Assembly: GCF_000369805.1 (NCBI RefSeq)
Contig: NZ_KB850224.1
Span: 3,576,460 to 3,640,459 of the forward strand
Length of the DNA: 64,000 bases
Origin: Acinetobacter sp. NIPH 2100
GTDB taxonomy: Bacteria > Pseudomonadota > Gammaproteobacteria > Pseudomonadales > Moraxellaceae
Direction: 5' to 3'
Below the pieces are notes generated by a model that saw only the letters and a program-made list of their open reading frames with translations, made no database searches and was not told the origin of the DNA. Positions 9,601 to 16,564 of the stretch are shown piece after piece. How positions within the stretch are numbered: the stretch's first letter is position 1; each line of letters opens with the position of its first letter. The position numbers and the translations under genes were made by a program.

Positions 9601-11164
9601 CACTTGGTGTTGGTTCACCATCTGTAAGAAAGTAGATACCTTGTCCGCTACATTCCTTTTTAGCCCTAGCAGCTTCAGTATCTCCTAATTGAGCTTGGAT
9701 AGAAGCAGGTGCATCATAGTGTGTGGCAGAACTTACAGGGCTTGGTTTTGAATCATTAGTAGAGTTTGACCAACCACTATACGGATCTGTTTGGAATGGT
9801 GTAGGCTTTGGTACAGATACACGAGATACTTCAGTATTTTGGTAATACAATATTCGTCTACTGCTACTACCACCATAAATGAGTTGTGATGTCCCACTCG
9901 GTACAGTTCCAGTCGTTGTTGTATTACAACGTTTCACTCGCAAAGTAGTACCATTGCTTGTACTTGTACCAGTTACATCTTCTGTTGTAGATTTCAAAGT
10001 ATTACATTTTGTATAACCAGTACCATCAGTTTTTGAATTACCAATCTCTTGGTTTTCTGTTGTTACACGATCATAGTCACGAATCTGATAATAAACTTTT
10101 CGAGTAGTATTTCTATCATGCCTATATTCAAATACTGCATAGTTTGTTGTATTTAATACTTCACTAGGCACATTACCCACATAAGATTCTGCACACCATG
10201 CAACATCTAGTGTTTGCCCAGCATTTGCACCTCTACCTGTCAATGTTCTTAAATCATAACTGCTACAACCTGAATAGTAATCTGAATTACTTGTATTAGA
10301 ATTACCTATTGTCACAGTATATGAAATTGGTGCTGTAGTACGGGTTCCCATAAGATAAGCAGCAGCTTCAGCATATGCATATGGTGTTGGAGTTCCACCA
10401 TTCGCGATTAAACCATTAATGGTTGTAAGTAAGGTATCACGATGGGTTTCATCACGATATTTAGGAATTTCTTCCCATACATAGCGACAGTCATTACGAT
10501 TACCATAAGTACAATCTGTATTATCATTATATTTATATGGACTTGCATTATTATAACCTGTTGATGAAGTTGTATCTCCATCCCATTTTAAACAATTATA
10601 ATTATTGGGATCCCATTGCGAACATGTATTATAATAGAATGTATCTGTATTTATAGTCTGTCCCCATCTGTTGGTAGTCGTTGTTCTTTTAGTATATCTG
10701 ATCCAACGTGGTTTTTTATAAACTCCATCCTGAACTTGATTACCTGTAAGTGTTCCTAATGATTTAGCAGGAACACGAATATAACCATTATTGTTCGTAA
10801 AAGTTGCCAACCCCATAACAATTTTATCATCAACTCGTGGTGTTGTTGCTGTACCTTCCAGTACATCTTTTAAACCTTTTTTTAGAATATCCAGACGGCT
10901 GTTACCAGCACTGGCATTATTTGTATTTCCCATATTCCAAGCCATACTGCCTGAAGTATCTAACATTAATAGTAATGTTGTCGCGCCAGTACTATCCTCT
11001 GGTACTTTATAAATCTCCAAATCTGCTGCGGAGGTCGTTGCGCAAATAAAAGTTGTAATTGTCGCTGTCACGATTGTTACTTTAAACTGGTTTAACCAAT
11101 AAAGTCTCTGTACCCCTGATTGTGCATCATCTGGGTAACCCCTTTTAACTTCTATTTTTTTCAT
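6665..11164 (-). CDS. pilY1: PilY1/ComC-like type IV pilus tip adhesin, first copy
   Basis: 1,499 residues. A basic N-terminus and signal peptide end near CATTSAAD. A von Willebrand A-type domain follows, with the MIDAS motif DTSGSM near residue 73. The C-terminal half is the PilY1 beta-propeller with an EF-hand-like calcium loop, DRNNDGMVD, just before YFGDLAGQAFRIDF. In related bacteria PilY1 forms the pilus tip and governs extension, adhesion and mechanosensing; the Acinetobacter baylyi homologue ComC is needed for DNA uptake. A long Asn/Thr/Tyr/Asp-rich, cysteine-containing insertion lies within the first 450 residues. The start has AAGGAAAAC upstream. The gene follows pilX by 12 bases and precedes two pilE-like genes. 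Confidence 0.93.
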   Translation of the reverse strand: MKKIEVKRGYPDDAQSGVQRLYWLNQFKVTIVTATITTFICATTSAADLEIYKVPEDSTGATTLLLMLDTSGSMAWNMGNTNNASAGNSRLDILKKGLKDVLEGTATTPRVDDKIVMGLATFTNNNGYIRVPAKSLGTLTGNQVQDGVYKKPRWIRYTKRTTTTNRWGQTINTDTFYYNTCSQWDPNNYNCLKWDGDTTSSTGYNNASPYKYNDNTDCTYGNRNDCRYVWEEIPKYRDETHRDTLLTTINGLIANGGTPTPYAYAEAAAYLMGTRTTAPISYTVTIGNSNTSNSDYYSGCSSYDLRTLTGRGANAGQTLDVAWCAESYVGNVPSEVLNTTNYAVFEYRHDRNTTRKVYYQIRDYDRVTTENQEIGNSKTDGTGYTKCNTLKSTTEDVTGTSTSNGTTLRVKRCNTTTTGTVPSGTSQLIYGGSSSRRILYYQNTEVSRVSVPKPTPFQTDPYSGWSNSTNDSKPSPVSSATHYDAPASIQAQLGDTEAARAKKECSGQGIYFLTDGEPTPSGYTPNITTSSDGKSGTAYQLMSSSLGNKNNLFSCAGSQLGKRINSFGDPAYGNNENNTWSCIGKYAETLLDPTKNPVGLEIKTAVVGFSSSFSSDTNPDVQDAKQWGTIGRGKWYVGTNSESVVESINNFIDEINKDIPSMSTGSSTVPMDALNPEIIQPYAYFPQFEPKIRPEDTQQLWFGNVKKYYVVNNGVYSNPNGGASNTVVLRSKLQDLTDQWANSQINYPENTPIFKKGGALSQLLLGAVTTTNDQNQQSTTAGRKLLTDYVFDGTKAEGNQISRTFDLNHIDYTYTTNEKTRADNASRARGLMALLGYNISSDTATEGLALTNNSATLRQMGSVYHSLPILLTQEGKSVATRNATTKKIEISTTGRHDYVMFGTTQGLLSVVDAVSGVEKFSFVPSEMIERQVETFKENAGNLSGGKNALYYGMDGEWVAHTVYVTDSSGKLTVQGAVRNVIGSTKNEKENLNGKQWVYGGMRMGGRSYYALDLTDINTPKLKFHIDPSTGKVYSAAHPEGKDFSAIENMGQSWSKPKLDYVNWKGKRKLVMFVGGGYDAGGSHGDGLWANGIRTGYDGYEKYNYQQDNKRGAGVYMFDADNGDLLWYADANADPDPETPASGSETSTAAAMPHLINNDLKYSVVSEIKTVDRNNDGMVDHIYFGDLAGQAFRIDFGRSKDAFTTQGTKILNLHKSDGTSPRFYLSPVFTAHHSSYRKEGADVVVVSFISGNKSSPLLATTDSPVATGQQNSDGLQYDGVYAIYDYDIHPDGIFYPNTHIAARTLAGIDASTASTSQLKYIGNAALARGDNDDVQVKGAVANADTGWGGWYYRFDKKFNPTSINPDDRDNAGASIIKGLSPLIAMEGNLYVTMYDASNNGTSSSCGAGVKGHSFTQRLCLPTGVCAEDANYIYNLGAGIVSLNVGSVDGGSTKSVVVPDPDDIGVGCRGAACNTNQKFIFAGGNMRFIPNRWYERYAKAN

Positions 11165-11176
11165 GATTTGTTTTCC

Positions 11177-11935
11177 TTATGAGGATGCACGTACAGTTTT
11201 TATGGTGTATTCCATTTGCTGGGTGCTATATGGAACATTTTTTTCAGACAAGCAATCTGTGACCGTTTTATTGGTTTTTAAGGCTTCATCAACAAAACTG
11301 GTAAAGTTCGTTAAACAACCGTTAATCTCCGAAGTTGAGTGATCACTCAAATTAGGTAAAATAGAGGTAGCTGTAATAGCGACCTTTTGAATACCTGTAC
11401 TTTTTGAGCTTTCCTTATCATCACCCTCCATCATATGCTCCCAGTCTCGGTCATTTGATGCTGGTCTCACTGAAACCTGCGTCATTACAGCATTGCGCCC
11501 ACTTAAAAAGTCCATTTGGCGATTGATTTGGCAAAAACCATTTTTTCCTTCTTCTGTGTTATTGATTGTGCCGTTATCATTCCAATAAGAAACACTCGCA
11601 ATTCCACTACCAGAAAAATTATTACTCACATTGCCGCGAATACAGAACACTAGCTCCTTACCTTTATTTTCTGGTCTTAAGGCATAGTTCAGCATCCCTT
11701 GCCCAATACGCATGTTTGTAAAAACGACTTCATCATCCGTTTGATTTTCTAAAGTAAAGAACACGGAGTCACTTGTTTGCTTTAAGAGCGCTTGAGCTTG
11801 AGCATTGGTTGCAATTTTGAGCGAAGTAATGCTTCCTCGTATCGCCCATGTTCCTGCTAAGGTAACCAAGACCAGCATTACCAACACGACGATTAACACG
11901 GCACCTACTTGTGATTTCATTTTGATTTCATTCAT
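11177..11935 (-). CDS. pilX: Minor pilin PilX-like, first copy
   Basis: 252 residues from the ATG at 11935, which has a strong GAGGGGTGG site upstream; frames extending further would overlap pilW. The leader MNEIKMKSQVG is followed by AVLIVVLVMLVLVTLAGTWAIRGS, the PilX-type hydrophobic helix. It shares with its paralogue at 2291-3058 the C-terminal SEKNVPYSTQQMEY segment and a central GFCQINRQMDF. It belongs to the fimT-pilV-pilW-pilX-pilY1 operon and should be a priming-complex minor pilin. Confidence 0.87.
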   Translation of the reverse strand: MNEIKMKSQVGAVLIVVLVMLVLVTLAGTWAIRGSITSLKIATNAQAQALLKQTSDSVFFTLENQTDDEVVFTNMRIGQGMLNYALRPENKGKELVFCIRGNVSNNFSGSGIASVSYWNDNGTINNTEEGKNGFCQINRQMDFLSGRNAVMTQVSVRPASNDRDWEHMMEGDDKESSKSTGIQKVAITATSILPNLSDHSTSEINGCLTNFTSFVDEALKTNKTVTDCLSEKNVPYSTQQMEYTIKTVRASS

Positions 11936-11948
11936 ATGACCACCCCTC

Positions 11949-13025
11949 TTACTCAATTCCGAAGCCATTACGGATCGCAATAGTTTGTGTAACTACATTT
12001 CGGAGATATAGCTTATTGTTATTATCACCCTTCAACTTTGCATCAATATTTAGAACGCTATAAGTTCGATTTGCATCAAAAAATTGATTCTGACCAACTA
12101 CATCTGTGGAACGCACCAATACACCAATTTGTACAGATACAATTTGTGGTTTTTTACCTGTTAACGCTCGATAATCTTCGATATTCATATAGCTAAAGCA
12201 GTCTAAACGACTATCTTGCTTCAGATCTGTCACAACACTACTTGCATCTGTTTCCGTTATGGCATCACAATCAGAATTCGCACCATCATAAGCAACGCCT
12301 AAACGCACACTGAAATGATCAACTCTGGGTATGATAATTTCACCGTTTCCAGCTAAACCTAAACTAGTATTTTCTTTCGCTTCTTTCTGGTTATAACGTG
12401 CAGCTTTACAGGCTAAAGCCAAAGGTTGATTAGGATCATTACGATTAGTATCTGCACGTAAAAAATAGCGCTGAACAACATAAACATTTTCAGGCAAACT
12501 TGTGCCTTCACAATCAAACTGATTTGGAGTATTGACACGATATTGAATAACCAATTGATCACTGCCCAATACATGATCGTCAGCATCCTTGATATCTAAG
12601 TTTGTAGGACCAATTGTGCCACGAGTTAAAAGGTTTTCATCGATAGAGAAGGCAGGGGGAGAACTTGCCAAATTCGCTGAAATATTTCGCTCAGATAGCA
12701 CGATCCCCCCATACAGAACGTTATCATCAACAAAGGGTACTGAAGAATTTAAGTTTGCCAAACGAATATCATTGACCATGGTCCCCAAGCCAAAAAGGGT
12801 GGTATTTTGTAAATTCATCATCCCTTGCTGAGTGGTAATACTCCGTTGACTCGTTAGAAACAGCTGTATTGCAACTGCGCTCACGAGCAATCCCAACGTT
12901 ATTGCTATCATCAGTTCTATTAAAGTAAATCCTGATTGAAACTCTCTAGCATAAGATCTTTTTTTACTAAAGGGCTCAATATCAGCAGAAACAGTTCGGC
13001 CTTTAAAAAAATTTATTTTTTTCAT
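11949..13025 (-). CDS. pilW: Minor pilin PilW-like, first copy
   Basis: 358 residues. The leader of about 32 residues ends in QSG before [24 protein letters not shown], the PilW start. The large domain contains QLVIQYRVN and VVQRYF, and ends LYLRNVVTQTIAIRNGFGIE. It follows pilV after one base and precedes pilX after 13 bases. Predicted to be a large minor pilin in the tip complex of type IV pili. Confidence 0.88.
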   Translation of the reverse strand: MKKINFFKGRTVSADIEPFSKKRSYAREFQSGFTLIELMIAITLGLLVSAVAIQLFLTSQRSITTQQGMMNLQNTTLFGLGTMVNDIRLANLNSSVPFVDDNVLYGGIVLSERNISANLASSPPAFSIDENLLTRGTIGPTNLDIKDADDHVLGSDQLVIQYRVNTPNQFDCEGTSLPENVYVVQRYFLRADTNRNDPNQPLALACKAARYNQKEAKENTSLGLAGNGEIIIPRVDHFSVRLGVAYDGANSDCDAITETDASSVVTDLKQDSRLDCFSYMNIEDYRALTGKKPQIVSVQIGVLVRSTDVVGQNQFFDANRTYSVLNIDAKLKGDNNNKLYLRNVVTQTIAIRNGFGIE

Positions 13026-13026
13026 A

Positions 13027-13557
13027 TTAAAATGCCTCCATTACAAGACATTTGGCTCCAGCCACATAAACACCCGTAATCGTATTAACACATTGGCTGA
13101 CATTAGTTGCTGTAATCGTTGTGTTTCCCCAAGCCACATAGATACAATTTAAAGAACTACCAATACAATTCGCCACAATAATGGTCTGCCCTTGGTTACG
13201 TGCTTTAGCCAAAATTTCTGTAGCATCATGTTCCGCCATCACTGTAGGACTACATCGCGGAACTGCAAATTTATTAGAGGATTTATCTTCTAATTCATTT
13301 GTGTTGATACAACCTGTTTCATCTGTTGTTTTTGCATTAACTGCTGCTTCGTAGTCCCCTAAAGCCGTTCGATTCACACGCATTCGTTCTGCTAGGTCTC
13401 TTGCTGTATTAATCGCTACTGATTGTTCTGTCGCTTCTTGAGCGGCATCCATTGCGCGAAGCTGTAATGCGGAGAATCCTAAAACGCCTAGCGCCAAAAT
13501 GACCAAAGCCACTAGCACTTCAATTAAGCCCACCCCTTGTTGAGAAATCCTTTTCAT
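13027..13557 (-). CDS. pilV: Minor pilin PilV-like, first copy
   Basis: 176 residues from the ATG at 13557, which overlaps the fimT stop (ATGA). MKRISQQG precedes VGLIEVLVALVILALGVLGFSALQLRAMDA, the PilV signature. It ends CLVMEAF. Four or more cysteines in the mature part suggest disulfides. Second gene of the first minor-pilin operon. Confidence 0.9.
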   Translation of the reverse strand: MKRISQQGVGLIEVLVALVILALGVLGFSALQLRAMDAAQEATEQSVAINTARDLAERMRVNRTALGDYEAAVNAKTTDETGCINTNELEDKSSNKFAVPRCSPTVMAEHDATEILAKARNQGQTIIVANCIGSSLNCIYVAWGNTTITATNVSQCVNTITGVYVAGAKCLVMEAF

Positions 13558-14099
13558 GAGCAAGTTCCTGATGTAATACCATCTACAGTGCCAAATTTAG
13601 ACACTGTAATCGTACGACTTTCTTCGATATCTGCATTACAAAGCGTAAATACCAATGGGACTATTGCTTCTACTTTACTCGGGTTGGCATTCGTTGGTGG
13701 ATTCAACTCCAGACTATCAGTTTGATTTTCATCAAAATTTTCATTTGGAACCATTTTTGTTCGCTGTTTAGCTATTCCTAAACCAGTAAAAGTCACATCT
13801 ATCGCATCACTGGTCATTTCAATATCATCATGCGATGAAATCCAGAAAAGGGTTGCTGAAGTATTTAGACAAGATGCTGGTGATGGCGGACATTCAAACT
13901 TAATCGTAATATTCTTCCCTAATGAAATGGCTTGTCCTCGCGCCTCTCCAAATACCAAAGCCAGCTCTTTTGTTGTTGTATCCAATTGCTTCTTTGCAAC
14001 CAAATTACCAAATGATGGGATAGCCATCATCGCAATCACAGCCATTACCGTAATCGTCACCAGCAATTCAATTAAGGTGAATCCCCGAGTTTTCCCCAT
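13554..14099 (-). CDS. fimT: FimT/GspH-type minor pilin, first copy
   Basis: 181 residues from the ATG at 14099; an in-frame TTG at 14114 is possible but has no ribosome site. The short leader MGKTRG is followed by FTLIELLVTITVMAVIAMMAIPSFGNLV, a normal FimT/GspH start, in contrast to the long-leader paralogue at 4567-5262. It heads the first minor-pilin operon and overlaps pilV by four bases. FimT-type minor pilins act in pilus assembly and, in some species, DNA binding during transformation. Confidence 0.9.
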   Translation of the reverse strand: MGKTRGFTLIELLVTITVMAVIAMMAIPSFGNLVAKKQLDTTTKELALVFGEARGQAISLGKNITIKFECPPSPASCLNTSATLFWISSHDDIEMTSDAIDVTFTGLGIAKQRTKMVPNENFDENQTDSLELNPPTNANPSKVEAIVPLVFTLCNADIEESRTITVSKFGTVDGITSGTCS

Positions 14100-14181
14100 T
14101 TCCCCAGCGCCCAATTATTAAAATTCACCACTCTATATTAAATTTTATTTTTACAGAACCAATACAAAGCAGATAAGCACC

Positions 14182-14215
14182 AAAAAAAAACGGATGGAGT
14201 GTCACCCATCCGTTT
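14182..14215 (-). terminator. Rho-independent terminator of ispH
   Basis: The stem ACGGATGG/CCATCCGT is followed, on the minus strand, by a run of nine T. It lies 25 bases after the ispH stop and separates ispH from the minor-pilin operon. Confidence 0.9.
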
Positions 14216-14239
14216 CCAGTTCACATTTTTCTAATAAAA

Positions 14240-15190
14240 TTAGGCTTGTATCACCTGTATACGCAACTCTTTTGGTAGACTAAAGGTAATGTTTTCCTCT
14301 CGTCCTTGTAACTCTTTGGGTGGGGTTGCACCCCAATCTTGTAAACGCTGAATGACTTGTTTAATTAAAATTTCAGGTGCCGATGCGCCAGCAGTTACAC
14401 CAATTTTACTATCTGCTTTGAACCAGCCTTTTTCAAGCTGGTCCGCATTATCAACAAGGTAGGCAGACTTACCCATACGCTCAGCTAATTCACGCAAGCG
14501 ATTTGAGTTTGAGGAATTTGGAGAACCAACCACCAACACCACATCACATTGCTCTGCTAGGTCACGAACTGCATCTTGACGATTTTGCGTTGCATAGCAG
14601 ATATCATCTTTACGCGGACCTTGGATCATTGGAAATTTGCTTCTCAAAGCATCAATCACTTTGGCTGTATCATCAATAGAAAGCGTGGTTTGGGTAACAA
14701 AAGCCACTTTATCAGGGTGATTCACCATTAAGGCTTCAACATCTTCTTCGTCTTCAACTAGATAAATTGCGCCTCCTTTGGTTTTATCATATTGCCCCAT
14801 AGTGCCTTCTACTTCAGGATGACCTTCATGTCCAATCAGAATAGCTTCAGTCCCTTCACGGGCATATTTTGTTACTTCGATATGCACCTTGGTCACCAAC
14901 GGACAAGTTGCATCAAATACTTTTAAACCACGACGATCTGCTTCTTGTTGTACCGCTTTCGATACTCCATGTGCACTAAAAATCACAATGGAATCATCAG
15001 GTACTTGATCTAGCTCATCAACAAAAACAGCGCCACGCTGACGTAAGTCGTCCACTACAAATTTGTTATGCACCACTTCATGACGTACATAAATAGGTGG
15101 GTTAAAACATTCCAGTGCCCGATTGACGATTGCTATAGCACGGTCAACACCAGCACAAAAGCCTCGTGGATTGGCCAACACGATTTCCAT
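14240..15190 (-). CDS. ispH: 4-hydroxy-3-methylbut-2-enyl diphosphate reductase
   Basis: 316 residues. IspH makes IPP and DMAPP in the last step of the MEP isoprenoid pathway using a [4Fe-4S] cluster. The three cluster cysteines are visible in [17 protein letters not shown] and [11 protein letters not shown]; the active-site histidine motifs HEVVHN and [11 protein letters not shown] and the substrate-binding [10 protein letters not shown] are present. The start at 15190 ([10 protein letters not shown]) is chosen because GAGAGGATGTT precedes it and homologues begin there; a frame to 15208 adds six residues. It is divergent from gmk. Confidence 0.97.
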   Translation of the reverse strand: MEIVLANPRGFCAGVDRAIAIVNRALECFNPPIYVRHEVVHNKFVVDDLRQRGAVFVDELDQVPDDSIVIFSAHGVSKAVQQEADRRGLKVFDATCPLVTKVHIEVTKYAREGTEAILIGHEGHPEVEGTMGQYDKTKGGAIYLVEDEEDVEALMVNHPDKVAFVTQTTLSIDDTAKVIDALRSKFPMIQGPRKDDICYATQNRQDAVRDLAEQCDVVLVVGSPNSSNSNRLRELAERMGKSAYLVDNADQLEKGWFKADSKIGVTAGASAPEILIKQVIQRLQDWGATPPKELQGREENITFSLPKELRIQVIQA

Positions 15191-15293
15191 AACATCCTCT
15201 CTCATCAACTGAATTTTTACACCAAACTATTTCGTTTAATGGCACGCTACACTACAATAGCCAAGATATTTTATCATATTCAGGAAAAATATC

Positions 15294-15917
15294 ATGTCGG
15301 GTCTCTTGTTTGTCGTTTCTGCAGCCTCAGGAACAGGCAAAACATCTTTGGTCAAAGCCCTACTCGATCGAGTCAGCAACCTACACGTTTCTGTCTCACA
15401 TACTACACGCGGTCAACGTCCTGGTGAACTCGACGGTGTTCACTATCATTTTACCAATAAAGAGACCTTTTTAGCACAAGTTGAAGAAGGTGGTTTCATC
15501 GAATATGCAGAAGTATTTGGAAACTATTACGGTACTTCGCAAGCCAAAGTAAAAGAACAACTCCAACAAGGTCATGATGTTTTACTTGAAATTGACTGGC
15601 AAGGTGCTGAACAGGTACGTCGACTTTTTCCTGAATCAAAACAGATTTTTATCTTACCGCCAACACAATATGATTTAAGACAGCGTCTTTCCAATCGTGG
15701 CACAGATTCAGTCGATGTGATTGAACATCGCTTAAGTTGTGCGGTTGAAGATATGCGTCATTTTGCCAGTTTTGACTACGTTATTATTAATGATGATTTC
15801 AATAAAGCGGTACATGATTTGGAAGCGATCATTACTGCAAACCGTTTGGTCACCTTGCAACAAAGCAATCGTCATCAACAATTAATTGAAAACTTAATTA
15901 CCCTTAATCGCGAATAA
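15294..15917 (+). CDS. gmk: Guanylate kinase
   Basis: 207 residues, the usual length. It phosphorylates GMP to GDP. The P-loop SAASGTGKTSL starts near residue 9; the GMP-binding segment with SHTTRGQRPGE and DGVHYHF and the lid region RLSNRG are all present. AGGAAAAAT precedes the ATG. It is followed by rpoZ and spoT, the order found in many gammaproteobacteria, linking guanine nucleotide supply with ppGpp metabolism. Confidence 0.97.
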   Translation: MSGLLFVVSAASGTGKTSLVKALLDRVSNLHVSVSHTTRGQRPGELDGVHYHFTNKETFLAQVEEGGFIEYAEVFGNYYGTSQAKVKEQLQQGHDVLLEIDWQGAEQVRRLFPESKQIFILPPTQYDLRQRLSNRGTDSVDVIEHRLSCAVEDMRHFASFDYVIINDDFNKAVHDLEAIITANRLVTLQQSNRHQQLIENLITLNRE

Positions 15918-15918
15918 C

Positions 15919-15947
15919 TTGAGTCTTGTATAAAAGCCTTTTATAAT
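15919..15947 (+). promoter_or_regulatory. Sigma-70 promoter for rpoZ
   Basis: TTGAGT and a perfect TATAAT are separated by exactly 17 bases, starting just after the gmk stop and ending 39 bases before the rpoZ ATG. The match suggests rpoZ (and possibly spoT) can be transcribed independently of gmk. Confidence 0.7.
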
Positions 15948-15986
15948 ACTTAGTCTTTCAAATGTAATGTTCAAACGAGACAACTT

Positions 15987-16265
15987 ATGGCACGTGTAAC
16001 CGTTGAAGATTGTTTAGACCACGTAGATAACCGCTTTGAGTTGGTACTGGTAGCGAGTAAACGTGCACGTCAATTAGCACGTCAAGGTATGGAACCAACT
16101 GTAGAATGGGATAATGATAAACCAACAGTTGTTGCATTACGCGAAATTGCAGTTGGCCATGTGACTAAAGAAATTTTAAAACAGCGCGATCAAGACTACC
16201 AAACATCAAACCTTGATATGGTACTGTCTACAAATTCACTAAATTTAGAAGGTTTCACTTTCTAA
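15987..16265 (+). CDS. rpoZ: RNA polymerase omega subunit
   Basis: 92 residues. It starts [30 protein letters not shown], the strongly conserved omega N-terminus with the MARV motif. Omega helps assemble RNA polymerase and forms part of a ppGpp site in enterobacteria. It has its own promoter and is followed by a strong terminator, so spoT downstream probably needs another promoter. Confidence 0.97.
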   Translation: MARVTVEDCLDHVDNRFELVLVASKRARQLARQGMEPTVEWDNDKPTVVALREIAVGHVTKEILKQRDQDYQTSNLDMVLSTNSLNLEGFTF

Positions 16266-16283
16266 ATCGAATTTGTTTTGTGT

Positions 16284-16316
16284 AAAAGCCCATTGTGAAG
16301 ACTCTGGGCTTTTTTC
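16284..16316 (+). terminator. Rho-independent terminator after rpoZ
   Basis: The stem AAAGCCCA/TGGGCTTT has a 12-base loop and ends in a T run. It is placed 18 bases after the rpoZ stop. The remaining bases up to spoT at 16565 show no gene; a TTGACA at 16396-16401 may belong to a spoT promoter, but its -10 is weak. Confidence 0.85.
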
Positions 16317-16564
16317 TTTCTTGCAAAATTCGGTGCATATTGATAAAAGCAATATCCTTCATTGAAAAAATTTACGAGTTTTTATAATGAACAAATTGAC
16401 AAGTTTAGCAATATGCTTTTCATTAGAGGCTAGGGACAATGTTTGTGTTTCAGCCTAGTTCTACGGAGCCTTCATCGCTCCTAGTGTATTCGCGATAACG
16501 CAATACAGGATTGAAATTTCAACCATCCCGATCATTACTGAATTCATGTTATAAAAGGTGTTAT

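Noticed and set aside
14167..14182. Sigma-54-like sequence TGGTGCTTATCTGCTT before the first fimT
   Set aside because: The GG-to-GC distance is one base short, which sigma-54 rarely tolerates, and it overlaps the ispH terminator region.
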